Part shown: one piece after another, positions 34,640-44,806 of the stretch
Numbering within the stretch: position 1 is the first letter of the stretch
Layout: the number at the start of each line of letters is the position of its first letter
Assembly (NCBI RefSeq): GCF_004010955.1
Contig: NZ_CP025227.1
Span: 2,046,001-2,110,000 of the forward strand
Direction: 5' to 3'
Source: Actinomyces wuliandei
Lineage (GTDB): Bacteria > Actinomycetota > Actinomycetes > Actinomycetales > Actinomycetaceae
DNA length: 64,000 bases
Program-made: the position numbers and the translations under genes
Notes under the pieces: model-generated
Seen by the model: only the letters and a program-made list of their open reading frames with translations
Databases searched by the model: none
Told to the model about the DNA's origin: nothing

Positions 34640-36805
34640 TCAGTCTGTGTCAGCGTCGGCGTCGGCCAGCGAGGTGCCGCTCGGTGTCGTCTTGGAGATG
34701 ACCATGAGGAACTCGGCGTTGGACCGGGTGTCCTTGAGCTTGGAGAGCACCAGCTCCAGGGCCTGCTGCTGCTCCAGCCCGGTGAACAGCCGACGCAGCC
34801 TCCACATGATCTTGAGCTGGGCGGGGTCGATGAGCAGCTCCTCGCGGCGGGTGGAGGAGGCAGCCACGTCCACGGCCGGGAAGATCCGCTTCTCCGCCAG
34901 CTGGCGGGACAGGCGCAGCTCCATGTTGCCTGTGCCCTTGAACTCCTCAAAGATGACCTCGTCCATCCTGGAGCCGGTATCCACCAGGGCTGTCGCCAGG
35001 ATGGTCAGGGAGCCACCGTTCTCAATGTTGCGGGCGGCACCGAAGAAGCGCTTGGGCGGGTAGAGGGCCGAGGCGTCCACACCGCCGGAGAGGATTCGCC
35101 CCGAGGCGGGAGCAGCCAGGTTGTAGGCCCGCCCCAGACGGGTGATGGAGTCCAGGAGCACGACGACGTCCTGGCCCAGCTCGACCAGACGCTTGGCCCG
35201 CTCGATAGCCAGCTCGGCCACGGTCGTGTGGTCCGACGCCGGACGGTCGAAGGTGGAGGCGATGACCTCACCCTTGACCGTGCGCTGCATGTCGGTGACC
35301 TCCTCAGGACGCTCGTCCACCAGGACGACCATGAGGTGGGCCTCCGGGTTGTTGACGCTGATCGCGTTGGCGATCTGCTGGAGGACGATGGTCTTGCCAG
35401 CCTTGGGCGGGGAGACGATGAGGCCGCGCTGGCCCTTGCCGATCGGCGAGACCAGGTCAATGACGCGCGGGGTCAGCGCCTTGGGGGTGGTCTCCAGGCG
35501 CAGCTGCTCCTGGGGGTAGAGCGGGGTGAGCTTGGAGAACTCAGGACGCCGCCTGGACCGCTCGGAGTCCATGCCGTTGACGGTGTCCACGCTCACCAGC
35601 GGGTTGTACTTGACACGCCCCGCACGGCCCTGGCGGCGGTTGCCCCGCCCGCCAGAGGTGAGGCCAGCGGCCTCCCCGCCCTCGCGCACCCACCCGGTCA
35701 CGGCGTCCCCGGCGCGCAGGCCGCTGTCCTTGATGAGGTGGCTGGGGACGTAGACGTCCTTGGGCCCGGACAGGTAGCCTGAGGTCCGCAGGTAGGCGTG
35801 CTGGTTGTCGGTGACGTCCAGGATGCCTGCCACGGGCAGGAGGACCTCCTCCTCGCGGGGCTGGTTCCTGCCCTGGCGCCCGCTCCCCTCACCGCCGTCG
35901 CGGCTGTCACGGCCGTCCCGGTCCCGGCCGCGCTTACGGCCGCGCCGCCGCCGACCCCCCCGGTCCTCGTCATAGCCGTCCCCGCTCTCGTCACGAGAGC
36001 GCCGACCACGGTCGGAGTCGACCGCGGAGGTACCCGTGGCGTCAGCCAGGTCCCGCATCAGCGCGGCCTTGGCGTCACGGTGGCCCTCGGAGGTTCCTGA
36101 GCGGGCCTCGCCGCCGGAGAGCTCAACCCGCTGCGCGGCCTCGGGCGAGCCTGCAGCGGCCTGTACCCGACGACGCCCCCGACGGGACTCGCGTGAGCGG
36201 GGCTCCCACCCGGCGGGCTCCGACGACCCCTCACCGTCGTCACCGTCACCACCAGGGACCTTCTCCTGCCTGTCCGGCGTGTCCCGGCCTCGCCTCCCAG
36301 CTCGCCCGCCCCGCTCGGCACGACCAGCAGCGGCCTCCTGCGTGCTGCTGCCCTCAGCACCAGCACCGTGGTCGGCGCCAGGGGCATCGGCACCAGACCC
36401 GCCTGGCGCGTCGAGCCCCAGGTCAAGGGCCGGGGCCGCCTCCGGGGAGGTCACGCCACCAGCCTGGGAGGCGGACGACGCACGACGACGTCGCGGGCGC
36501 GTGGTCTCGGACGCCTGCGCCTGGGCGCCCTCAGCCGCGTCCTGAGGCTCCGAGGTACCAGCGTCCTGGGTGGGGCCAGGTTCTGCCGCTGCGGCAGCAG
36601 GCTTGCCAGCGGCCCGCCGGGACCCACGCCAAGCGGGAGGAGCGTCAGCGGGGTCAAGGGAGCCGTCCGCCTCACGGATGGCAGCGACAAGCTCGCTCTT
36701 GCGCATGCGAGAGATGCCCTTGAGGCCCATCTGGCCAGCAAGCTGTTGGAGCTCAGCCAGTCGCATCGTGGAAAGCGAGGGCTGGGCGGTCGAGGTCTCG
36801 GTCAC
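34640..36805 (-). CDS. rho: Transcription termination factor Rho
   Basis: Hexameric RNA helicase that terminates transcription. The 721-residue protein has the actinobacterial layout: Rho_N (about 8-50; [18 protein letters not shown]), a long disordered Arg/Gly/Asp/Ser-rich insertion (about 60-310), the RNA-binding CSD ([25 protein letters not shown] region) and the ATPase. Walker A is PPKAGKT, Walker B lies in [12 protein letters not shown], the Q-loop in [21 protein letters not shown], and the R-loop follows. The end is [16 protein letters not shown]. Actinobacterial Rho insertions bind RNA and allow termination on structured, GC-rich transcripts (known). Confidence 0.96.
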   Translation of the reverse strand: MTETSTAQPSLSTMRLAELQQLAGQMGLKGISRMRKSELVAAIREADGSLDPADAPPAWRGSRRAAGKPAAAAAEPGPTQDAGTSEPQDAAEGAQAQASETTRPRRRRASSASQAGGVTSPEAAPALDLGLDAPGGSGADAPGADHGAGAEGSSTQEAAAGRAERGGRAGRRGRDTPDRQEKVPGGDGDDGEGSSEPAGWEPRSRESRRGRRRVQAAAGSPEAAQRVELSGGEARSGTSEGHRDAKAALMRDLADATGTSAVDSDRGRRSRDESGDGYDEDRGGRRRRGRKRGRDRDGRDSRDGGEGSGRQGRNQPREEEVLLPVAGILDVTDNQHAYLRTSGYLSGPKDVYVPSHLIKDSGLRAGDAVTGWVREGGEAAGLTSGGRGNRRQGRAGRVKYNPLVSVDTVNGMDSERSRRRPEFSKLTPLYPQEQLRLETTPKALTPRVIDLVSPIGKGQRGLIVSPPKAGKTIVLQQIANAISVNNPEAHLMVVLVDERPEEVTDMQRTVKGEVIASTFDRPASDHTTVAELAIERAKRLVELGQDVVVLLDSITRLGRAYNLAAPASGRILSGGVDASALYPPKRFFGAARNIENGGSLTILATALVDTGSRMDEVIFEEFKGTGNMELRLSRQLAEKRIFPAVDVAASSTRREELLIDPAQLKIMWRLRRLFTGLEQQQALELVLSKLKDTRSNAEFLMVISKTTPSGTSLADADADTD

Positions 36806-37121
36806 GAGTGTCCTTACGGTGTGATGGAGCGACGCGGGGAGGCGTTCACCTACGGCCTCTCCTCAGACATCCACGGAGAGAGCCCACACGCCCGTTCCTT
36901 CTGAGGCTGCGCCTCATGAACAGGGGTCGTGCAGTCGACGGCACGGTGCAGTCCGAGCGGCCGACAGCGGCATCATAGCAGCACGTCACCACAGGGCCAC
37001 TACGCCTCGCCACCGTGGGTAGGCACACACTGCCCTGCCTGCGGCACAGAATGCAGCGTGACGTAGATCATTTTACACCATCAAGGGTGCTCCGAGCCTG
37101 CGCCAAGCAGGTGCCCGGCTG
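36806..37121. other. rho upstream region
   Basis: About 315 nt between the rho start and the end of the FMN-reductase remnant. rho mRNA leaders are often long and autoregulated; here an AT-richer patch near 37055-37085 (GTAGATCATTTTACACC) may contain the promoter. No ORF was recognised. Confidence 0.45.
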
Positions 37122-37919
37122 TCACCGTCCCAGCAGGTCCCCCATCGGCGTGAAGTCAGCCATGGCGTCCACAGGAGCCTGCCAGGAGGCGATCTGCAGA
37201 AGCCGGGCCATCTGCGCACTCGCCCGCTCGATCCTCTCCCCCAGGGGCGCCTCGCGCTGCTCAGAAGGAGCCTGCCTCTCCCAGGACGCCCCGAAGTCCT
37301 CGCTGGCCACAAAGACCGCCAACGTCACCGGCTGGGCCTTGAGGTAGGTGAACAGCGGCCGCATGGCCGTCTCGGTGACCAGGGAGTGGCGGGCAGTACC
37401 AGCCGTCGCCCCTATGAGAACTGGGGCGTCCTCCACGGTGCCCTACGGCAGGACGTCCATGAAGCCCTTGAACAACCCGGAGTAAGACGCCTGGAGCACC
37501 GGGGAGACCGCAATGATGCCGTCGGCCTGGGCCAGCGCGTCGATCGCCTCACGAAGGGGCTCACTCACCGGCCCACCCACCCCAGCCAGGGCGATGTCAC
37601 TGGCCAGGGGCCGCAGAGCCACCACCTGGGCGGAGGCCAGGCGGGAGGCCTCGGCCAGGTGACGGCGCGTGGCCTCGGTGAGCCGTTCGGCCAGCATCGC
37701 CGAGGTCGACGGCGTCCCCAGGCCCGCGTGGACAGTCACAAGCCTGACCAGGCGCCCCATCTGGGTACGGTCATAGGCGTCGTCGGGCCGCCGAGGCCCC
37801 TGCTGGCCCTCGGCCCCACCCGCCAGGCACGCCGCACCGCCTGCACTAGCAGCGTCAGCCACACCAGCGCTCCCCCCTGCACCCTCGGTCAGGCCAGTGG
37901 TCTCAGTGCTCTCAACCAT
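37122..37919 (-). pseudogene. NADPH-dependent FMN reductase (CE1759-type), in-frame TAG
   Basis: A flavodoxin-fold flavin reductase that would supply reduced FMN to the neighbouring monooxygenase. The ORF starts at ATG 37919, with a roughly 45-residue Ala/Gly-rich leader, then LVRLVTVHAGLGTPSTSAML (FMN phosphate loop) and VSPVLQASYSGLFKGFMDVLP. A TAG follows at 37443-37445. Beyond it the same frame continues without break: GTVEDAPVLIGATAGTARHS, LVTETAMRPLFTYLKAQP, to a stop at 37122. Therefore a single base change made the stop; the rest of the gene is unspoiled. It starts 1 nt after the end of the monooxygenase gene. Confidence 0.85.
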
Positions 37920-37920
37920 G

Positions 37921-38823
37921 TCAGATCCTCACCTTTCGGCCGGTCGGCGGGTCAAAGTCTGCAGCCAGGGCAAAGGGTTCCTCCGCCGGGGGCTCGCCAC
38001 CCTCCAGGAGCGCCCGGTGGCGCGGGTGCAGCGGAGCCTCCGGGACATCTGTCGGCCGGGCGCCCTCCAGCTCCGCCCTCAGAGCGGGAACGATCCTGGT
38101 CCCCAGGATCTCCAGCTGCCTCATGACCTCGGCGTGGGGCATGCCGCCCATGTCGATGATGAAGGCCTGGCGCTGGTAGTCACCGATCTGGTCACGGTAG
38201 GTCAGGTACTTGTCCACCACCTGCTGCGCGGCACCCACGGCCAGCGGCGTGTGCCGGACCATCTCCTCCAGGTCGGCCCCCTGGTACACGTAGCTGTTGC
38301 GGAAGTATGGCTCGAACTGGTCCAGTGCCTTCCCCCGGGTCTTGGCCACGAAGAGCTGCCCGCCCAGCCCCACGACCGCCTGCTCGTGGGTGCCGTGACC
38401 GTAGTGAGCGAAGCGCTCACGGTAGAGCTCGACCATCTTCCTGACGTGGTCGATGGGCCAGAAGATGTTGCTGTGCAGGAAGCCGTCCCCGTAGTAGGCG
38501 GCCCGCTCGGCGATCTGGGGCGAGCGGATCAAGGCGTACCAGACAAACGGCGGTACGCCGTCGAGCGGACGCGGCATGGAGGTGAAGTCCGTCAGAGGGG
38601 TGCGGAACTCCCCCTCCCAGTCCACGTTGGTCCGACGCCACAGCTGGCGCAGGAGGTCGTAGTGCTCCACCGCCAGGGAGATGCCCTTGCGGATGCCCTG
38701 GCCGAGCTGCTCGCTGGCCACCGCCATCTCCACGGTGTTTCTGATGCGCTGGTGCTCGCTGGGCGCCTGCCCGGTCGCGGGGTCGGCGACGACGTCGCCG
38801 ACAGTGAAGGTGCCGAACTGCAT
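37921..38823 (-). pseudogene. LLM-class FMN-dependent monooxygenase (CE1758-type), internal in-frame deletion
   Basis: A bacterial-luciferase-like flavin monooxygenase. The ATG at 38823 follows GAGGAGAGGAG. The N-terminus is normal (MQFGTFTVGDVVAD, then NTVEMAVASEQLG) and then jumps directly to IRKGISLAVEHYDLLRQLW. In the family about 75 residues lie between these points, including the VGEHHN-type substrate/flavin segment and the GRG loop. The remainder (VDWEGEFRTPL, RPLDGVPPFVWYALIRSPQI, YRERFAHYGHGTHEQAVVGLGG) is well preserved. At 300 residues the ORF is open but probably inactive, so it is scored as a pseudogene. It is the first gene of the unit with the FMN reductase. Confidence 0.7.
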
Positions 38824-39002
38824 GCGGGCTCCTCTCCTCGGTCTGAAGGAAGCACAGGATCCACTTGATTGATGGCTCAATTACTAGAGTCGGGGACCTT
38901 CGTCACACATCCCCTGCCCATCACAGCCGGGAGGGACAGAGAAACTAGAGAGCACCCCGCATCAGGCGACTCAGCCTCCAGCCGACCGGACTCACCGGTA
39001 CC

Positions 39003-39685
39003 TCACGTTCCAGCAACAGCCCGACGGTCATCGGCGTCCCCGGCCCACAGCCACACCCCGCTCCCGGACACCAGCAGCCCTACGGCGACAGGGGCCGCTC
39101 TCCCCAAGGCCTCCACGTTGTACACAAGGTTCCATTCCCAGGGACACATACCCTGGACGGAGAGCACTGCGGCGACCACAAGCGGCAGAAGCACCGCCAG
39201 GCGTCTTGACGCCACTGTGCGCACCACCAGATGCAGCCCGCCCCACAGCACCACACCCCACAACCGCATGGCGGGAAGGACCGTGACCGGGAGCAGCGCC
39301 CCGGAGACACTCGCCCCAACGCAGGTGACCAGGGCAGCCGTGACCAGCCGAAGCAGCCGGATGAGGCCAGCGCTCCTGGGCGAGACAGCCAGGGACCAGG
39401 GAAGCGGCTCACGCAGCGGCACTGCCACCGTGACAACAGCCAGCGCGGTGGCAAAGGTCCCCAGCTGCTCCATCGGCCCGGGAGGGGACAGCGATCGGCG
39501 CTGACACGCGGAATCCCCACGCCTGCGGCAAGCGCCGCCAGGCACCAGGCAGCCAGAGCCGCCGGGGGCCACCACCACGGCGCAAGCAGGTACCGCAGAA
39601 CAGGTTCTCGCTCCTCCGCCGGGCACCCACTGTGCGGTCCACCTCTGCCAACGGCAACCGTCACTGCCTCTACGAGCCGACTCAA
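39003..39685 (-). pseudogene. Membrane protein of a decayed ABC-exporter locus, frameshifted
   Basis: A poly-topic membrane protein of unknown family. The N-terminal part reads in one frame (EPVLRYLLAPWWWPPAALAA, then WCLAALAAGVGIPRVSAD) and the rest in another (PMEQLGTFATALAVVTVAVP ... RLLRLVTAALVTCVGASVSGALLPVTVLP ... SGVWLWAG), with the change at about 39490-39510. The start TTG at 39685 overlaps the stop of the upstream permease. A single-base indel explains it. About 5 helices are predicted in total. Alternatively the second part is a separate short gene beginning at the ATG of PMEQLG. Confidence 0.6.
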
Positions 39686-41005
39686 GGCAGGTCCGCGAGA
39701 TCGACGGAGCAGTCACGGATGTCCTGCACGTTGTCAGCCATCCAGGAGCTCACGACGCCGTCCGCCTGGGCGGACAGGGCATCAGCCCGGTCCACCAGGG
39801 ACTGGTTAACACCGTCACGAAGCATCAGGTAGTCAGACGACGCCTCGCCATCCACGTCAGCAGTCTGCCACCACCACAGCAGCAGCACGACAATCGAGTC
39901 AGGCACCTCCGTCCCCTCCTGGCCCTCTGCCGCTCCCTCAGCGGCGCAGCCAGCCGCGAGCACCTGCCATTCGAGATAGTCAGCCGTCACCGTGCGTGCA
40001 GTGAGCGCCGTGTCCACGTCCTCACCATAGCCCGACGGTGCATACAGGACCTCCTCCCCGAGGTCATACCCCTCGACCTGGCCAGACGCAGCCTCGACGC
40101 CCCCCACCACTGCCGTGGGCCGCATCTCCACAGGAAACACCTCAAGAAGAGCGACCACATCCGTGTGGTAGTCCTCCAGTCCTGCAGCAGCGAAACGCGG
40201 GGTGCAGACCACGACCCCCGAGCCGGAACGACACACCGGCTCCTCAGCCCCTGCCACGGGCACTGAACGCACACCATGCAGCCCGCATGCCACAGACACG
40301 CCAACCAGCGTCACAACACCGGCCCACAGCAGGCTCCTGCGGCAACGCGCCAGCACCAGCCAGACCAGCAGCAGGGCCGCCGCCCACAGCGCCGCCCTCA
40401 GGACAAGAGTCACTGTCGCAGTACGCCAGGCAACCCACGGGAGATCGTCAGCGGGCACCCACGGCGCACCCAGTCCTTCGACGGGACCCGTCGTGCTGAC
40501 GAGCAGTATCCACATGTAGGGAACGACCACGGCTGTCGTGTAAGCCAGGTACCACGGCAGCCGGGCGCCCAGAAGCACTCCCAGCGAACAGACCGCCCCC
40601 AGGGCCAGCACGGCGGCAACAACGCACAGCACCGCAGCACCGGCCTCCCGGGTCTGGGCACCCGCAGGGGCACGGTTTACGCCCACCGCCACAGAGGGTC
40701 CCCACTGTGGTACCCGCCCAGGTCCAGGTCACCAGCGGGCGGGCACGGGCTCCCGGGCCACACCCGGAGACCTCAAGGACCTCCTCAAGCCCCTCCCCCC
40801 GGTGCGCGCTGGCAACGACCGCCCCGGTCAGGCAGGCGACGACGCACGGAAGAACCATAACCCGCGCCCACGCCCCGACAGCTGCGGAGGACCACCCGTA
40901 CCACAGGGCTGCTGACTGCTGCATCCAGAAGGAGCTGAGGGCAACCTGCGCCGCCAGGGACCCCAGGAGGACCGCCCCTCGCCAGGGCGCCAGGAAAGTC
41001 CTCAT
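39682..41005 (-). pseudogene. Large membrane protein (ABC-permease-like), frameshifted
   Basis: Starts as MRTFLAPWRGAVLLGSLAAQ with membrane helices and runs to about GARARPLVTWTWAGTTVG near 40705. The coding potential then moves to another frame (VAVGVNRAPAGAQTREAGAA, then VLCVVAAVLALGAVCSLGVL) and continues to 39682 with several helices and a C-terminal extracytoplasmic part of about 190 residues ending DCSVDLADLP. The shift falls in a GTGGGGACC run; one missing G would explain it. It overlaps the ABC ATPase gene and the next membrane gene, so ATPase and two membrane proteins formed one operon. The substrate is unknown. Confidence 0.65.
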
Positions 41006-41427
41006 CACAGGTCCCGGGAACCTTGGGGCGCATGAGAGCCCGGGAAGAGCTCCCGGCGGAGACTGAGCACGTCCGCCGTGCCGTCAGGACCAACCAGCTC
41101 GGCCAGGTCAGCCTCCCGGCTGATCCTCCCCCGATGCACAAGGGCCACCCGCGTAGCGCACCCCACGACGTCCTCCATGAGGTGGGTGGAGACAATGACA
41201 ACAGCCTCATGGGCGACGCCACGCACGTGCCCCAGAAAGGCGGAACGCTGCTCGGGGTCTAAGCCAGCCGTCGGCTCGTCCAGAAGCAGCACACGCGGCA
41301 GCGTGGTCTTGCCTGCTCCGTTTCGACCGACAAGCGCCGTCACTCCGGGCGCAGCCGTCAGCGACAGTCCGTCAAGAACCTGGTGACGTCCAAAGGACAC
41401 GACGAGATCGCGTGCCGCCAGCGTCAT
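41005..41427 (-). pseudogene. ABC transporter ATPase with central deletion
   Basis: The N-terminus is normal (MTLAARDLVVSFGRHQVLDG, Walker A GRNGAGKTT). It continues as LPRVLLLDEPTAGLDPEQRS, which is Walker B and the D-loop. The whole stretch normally between them (about 100 residues with the Q-loop, helical domain and LSGG signature) is missing while the frame is kept. The switch His is present (VIVSTHLMEDV). The result is 140 residues, against about 230-300 for the family. Without the signature motif it cannot hydrolyse ATP normally. It overlaps the permease gene behind it. Confidence 0.8.
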
Positions 41428-41526
41428 AAGGAGCCCGGCCTCAGTACCTGGAGGACCAGGAACCGCAGGGGTCAGGACGCAGAGAGAGATCCTTGCAGAC
41501 CCGGGACCTCACGCCCTGGAAAGGGG

Positions 41527-41853
41527 TCAGGGGCCGAAGATTGCCGTGATATTACCCCCAACCCTGACAGCCGTCCTCCTGTGGGTCCTGGCACTGTACT
41601 TACCCACAGTGACATTGTTCGAGTTCCTGATGTCCACCCTGCCCGAGTAGTACACCCAGTTTCCGTGAGTAGAGCGGGTGGTGCCCGACACGCGCGCACC
41701 GCTGCTGTACGACACGGACCTCACTTGATAACCCGATCCGTCGCCGGATGAAACCCCTACCGATACGAGGGAACAGAAACGGACAGCGCCAGTAAGAGCG
41801 CGACCAGAGCAGAGAGAGCGCGCCGAGAAAGCACGCGGGCACAACGGGCGCAT
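41527..41853 (-). pseudogene. Small secreted protein, signal peptide and mature part in different frames
   Basis: An ATG at 41853 has a strong GGGGGAGGA site 5 nt upstream. The frame it opens ends at 41527 with a plausible mature domain rich in Ser/Gly/Arg/aromatics (YQVRSVSYSSGARVSG, then STHGNWVYYSGRVDI, then NNVTVGKYSARTHRR). A clear signal peptide (VLSRRALSALVALLLALSVSVP) lies in a different frame at 41834-41760. Two compensating indels would restore one secreted protein of about 110 residues. It precedes the broken ABC exporter genes, so it may have been their exported peptide. The family is not recognised. Confidence 0.5.
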
Positions 41854-42243
41854 GAGTCCTCCCCCAACAAGTGAGATAGCAGCGAGACATTGGCAAGCCA
41901 CTCGCAGGATCCGACAGCCAGCTGACTCGAAGTAAGGATAACAGGCTATCCGAAGAGGTTTCGAGGCCAGAGCCCCAGAGGGAAAAGTCCGTCTTTCCCA
42001 ACTATCACGAGCCCCCCTTGTGGCACATCCACAAAATCAGAAGGAGGTAGGGACCAGACAACTACGCCCTCACAACCAGACCCCAGAAAAGGGTCGTATA
42101 GGACCTACCTGTCAGGCAATCTACTGCCAACTACCACCACATGACTGTCCAGAAAACTTTCAGGACAATCAGAGAGGACATTGAGCCACCTTGGGTGTGA
42201 TAACAGGAAAGTCGTCAAACACCCAGCGGTCAGACCACGCCCC
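41854..42243. other. Low-GC intergenic region
   Basis: About 390 nt, visibly poorer in G+C than its surroundings. It holds the promoter of the small secreted gene (minus strand) and, at 42146-42167, an imperfect hairpin (TGTCC/GGACA with GAAA/TTTC) that may terminate thrB. Nothing else was recognised. Confidence 0.45.
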
Positions 42244-43161
42244 TCAGACCAGCCTGGCCCCCTCCAGGTCGATGCCGGGAGTGAGCACGCTCCAGCCGTG
42301 CCTCTCAAGAGCGGCACGCGCACCCTCCTCCAGGCGGGACAGCACCAGGACGGTAGGCCCCGCCCCGGAGATGACCGCCGGGTAGCCCTGCTGCCTCAGG
42401 GAGTCCATGACCGCCATGGAGGAGGGCAGCACGCTACGGCGGTACTCCTGGTGGAGCCGGTCCTCGGTTCCCGCCAGCAGCAGGTCGGGACGTCCCGCCA
42501 GGGCCAGCATGAGCACCGCTGCCCGGGAGGTGTTGAACAGGGCGTCGGCCCGGGGCACGGACTCCGGCAGCACCTTTCGGGCCTGCTGGGTGGACAGGCG
42601 CGTGGTCGAGGGGGGCACCACCAGGCTCACTGGCAGCGAGGCGTCCACGGGCATCGGCGCCGCGCACGGGGCCCCGTCCTCCTGCGTCCAGGCGACCGTC
42701 GCCCCGCCGAAGACCGCAGGGGCCACGTTGTCCGGGTGCCCCTCGAACTCGGTGGCCAGGGAGAAGACAGCACTGTCGTCAAGCACCTGGGGGTCGGAGA
42801 GCAGGCCGCGGGCCAGCACAAGCCCCGCCACCACGGCACTGGCCGAGGAGCCCATGCCGCCCCCGTGGGGGATCCGGTTGACGCAGCGCATCTCGAGCCC
42901 CGCCTGCGGGGCACCAGCCGCGTCCAGGCCCGCGCGCAGGGCGCGCACCACCAGGTTGTCGTCCCCCTCAGGCACGCTGCCCGCACCCACGCCCTCCACA
43001 CGCACACGGGTGGCACCCGTGACGGCACGGACCTCAACCTCGTCGTAGTAGGTGAAGGCCATGCCGAAGGAGTCAAAACCCGGTCCCATGTTCGCCGTCG
43101 TCGCCGGGACACGCACGGCGGCACGCTCGTGGGCCAGACGCACCTCAGTCACCCTCGACAC
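42244..43161 (-). CDS. thrB: Homoserine kinase
   Basis: GHMP-family kinase forming O-phosphohomoserine, the precursor of threonine. Motif 1 is VRVPATTANMGPGFDSFGMA. Motif 2, the ATP loop, is RIPHGGGMGSSASAVVAGL. Motif 3 is AVISGAGPTVLVL. Length (305 residues from GTG 43161, or 302 from GTG 43152) is normal. Both GTG candidates lie inside the end of hom, so the genes are translationally coupled. The order hom-thrB is common in actinobacteria; thrC is not in view. Confidence 0.95.
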   Translation of the reverse strand: MSRVTEVRLAHERAAVRVPATTANMGPGFDSFGMAFTYYDEVEVRAVTGATRVRVEGVGAGSVPEGDDNLVVRALRAGLDAAGAPQAGLEMRCVNRIPHGGGMGSSASAVVAGLVLARGLLSDPQVLDDSAVFSLATEFEGHPDNVAPAVFGGATVAWTQEDGAPCAAPMPVDASLPVSLVVPPSTTRLSTQQARKVLPESVPRADALFNTSRAAVLMLALAGRPDLLLAGTEDRLHQEYRRSVLPSSMAVMDSLRQQGYPAVISGAGPTVLVLSRLEEGARAALERHGWSVLTPGIDLEGARLV

Positions 43162-44515
43162 GCCGCACGGAGACGACCTCTACCACACGGTCGCAGCGCC
43201 TGAGCCCGTCAACAGCGGAGTCCAGGTACCGTACGGCAGCCGGGTGGGTGACGATCGTGACCACGGCACGCTCCTGCCCCACGTAGGCGTTCTGGCGCAC
43301 CGAGTTGATGGAGACCCCGTTGTCGGCGAAGACGCTGGCCATGACGGCGAGCGAGCCAGGGGCGTCATCGACGAGCAGCTGGACCTGGTAGCGGGTGACG
43401 GCCGCCTCCGGCCCCAGGACCGGCAGTGCCGCATAGCTGGACTCACGCGGCGCCTGGCCCCCGTGGACCCGGTGCGCGGCTGCGGCGACGACGTCGGACA
43501 GGACCGCTGAGGCCGTCGGTGCGCCGCCAGCGCCCTGGCCGTAGAACATGAGGCGGCCAGCACTCTCCGCCTCCACCAGGACCGCGTTGAAGGCGCCGTG
43601 GACGCCGGCCAGGGGGTGGTCAGCCGGCACGAGGGCAGGATGGACGCGCACAGAGATACCAGAGGTACCGCCAGCGCCCCCGGTACCGTTGGCACCCTGG
43701 CTGCCACCCCCGGCACCCGGCCCCAGGCGCTGGGCGACCGCCAGGAGCTTGACCTCGCAGCCCGAGGCGTGGGCCTCCCGGATGTCCTCGGCGGTGATGT
43801 CGCGGATCCCCTCGACAGTGACGTCGTCCAGGCCCACCCGGGTGTGGAAGGCCAGGGAGGCGATAATGGCGCACTTGGCAGCCGCGTCCAGGCCGTCGAC
43901 GTCAGCCGTCGGGTCCGCCTCGGCGTAGCCCAGCTCCTGGGCCCTGGCCAGGGCGTCGGCAAAGGAGAGGCCCTTGGTGGTCATCTCGTCCAGGATGTAG
44001 TTGGTGGTGCCGTTGACGATGCCGAGCACGCTGGTCACCCGGTCTCCCGCCATGGACTCCCGAAGCGCGTAGACCACGGGGACGGCGCCAGCGACGGCGG
44101 CCTCGTAGTAGAAGTCGGTGCCCGCTGCCGCCGCAGCAGCGTAGAGCTGTGGGCCGTGGGCGGCGATGAGCGCCTTGTTGCCGGTGACGACACTGGCCCC
44201 GGACTTGAGGGCGGCCAGGATCAGGGTACGGGCAGGCTCGATACCGCCGATGAGTTCGATAACGATGTCGTTGCTGGTCGCCACGGCGGCGGCGTCGTCG
44301 GTGAGCAGGTCGCGGGGGACCGCAGGATCGCGCGGTGCCTGCGTGTCACGCACGGCCACACCTGTCACCTCCAGACGCGCACCGGAACGGACTGCGAAGT
44401 CGTCAGCCTGCTCGCCCAGGAGCCTGATCACCTGTGTTCCCACGGTGCCGGCCCCCAGGACACCAACAGTGAGAGTGCGCCCTGTCTGGAAGGTCACGTA
44501 TTCCACCTCTGCCAT
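43145..44515 (-). CDS. hom: Homoserine dehydrogenase
   Basis: Reduces aspartate semialdehyde to homoserine, the branch point toward threonine and methionine. The 456-residue protein has the NAD(P) loop VGVLGAGTVGTQVI, VVTGNKALIA, the substrate block GIVNGTTNYILDEM and the catalytic Lys region ELGYAEADPTADVDGLDAA with KCAIIASLAFH. A C-terminal ACT domain (about 375-455; YQVQLLVDDAPGSLAVMASV) is the usual site of threonine feedback inhibition. A Gly-rich insertion near 310-330 is unusual. ATG 44515 was chosen because upstream extensions are low-complexity. Confidence 0.95.
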   Translation of the reverse strand: MAEVEYVTFQTGRTLTVGVLGAGTVGTQVIRLLGEQADDFAVRSGARLEVTGVAVRDTQAPRDPAVPRDLLTDDAAAVATSNDIVIELIGGIEPARTLILAALKSGASVVTGNKALIAAHGPQLYAAAAAAGTDFYYEAAVAGAVPVVYALRESMAGDRVTSVLGIVNGTTNYILDEMTTKGLSFADALARAQELGYAEADPTADVDGLDAAAKCAIIASLAFHTRVGLDDVTVEGIRDITAEDIREAHASGCEVKLLAVAQRLGPGAGGGSQGANGTGGAGGTSGISVRVHPALVPADHPLAGVHGAFNAVLVEAESAGRLMFYGQGAGGAPTASAVLSDVVAAAAHRVHGGQAPRESSYAALPVLGPEAAVTRYQVQLLVDDAPGSLAVMASVFADNGVSINSVRQNAYVGQERAVVTIVTHPAAVRYLDSAVDGLRRCDRVVEVVSVRRVEGD

Positions 44516-44747
44516 CCTGCCTTGTCGTGTCTTGTCATCGTGCCCTGTCGTGCTGCTGTGCCGCCAACCGCAGCAGTGAACCGTGCTGGCGGACCGCGCT
44601 TCCACGAGCCCTTCCGGCACAGCATAGGCGCGCTCAGGGCCAGGTGACACCAGCCTGGCAGCCGACGCCGCCTCCAGGGAGCAGCGTCGCGCTCCAGGAC
44701 ATGTCCCGCCTTGTCAGGACCCCGCAGGGACCCTGCCGACGCACGAA

Positions 44748-44785
44748 GGTGGCCCCGGCAGCGTGATCTCGCTGCCGGGGCCACC
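44748..44785. terminator. 16-bp perfect hairpin between surface-protein gene and hom
   Basis: GGTGGCCCCGGCAGCG (44748-44763) and CGCTGCCGGGGCCACC (44770-44785) pair perfectly with a 6-nt loop, 21 nt after the stop of the minus-strand surface-protein gene. It separates this gene from hom, whose promoter then lies in 44516-44747. Confidence 0.85.
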
Positions 44786-44806
44786 TGTCAGGATCCGTCG
44801 CCTAGG

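Noticed and set aside
41527..41853. Lactococcin-972-type bacteriocin
   Set aside because: The ABC context is suggestive, but the conserved Trp/Tyr/His-Ser pattern of that family is not present in the mature part.
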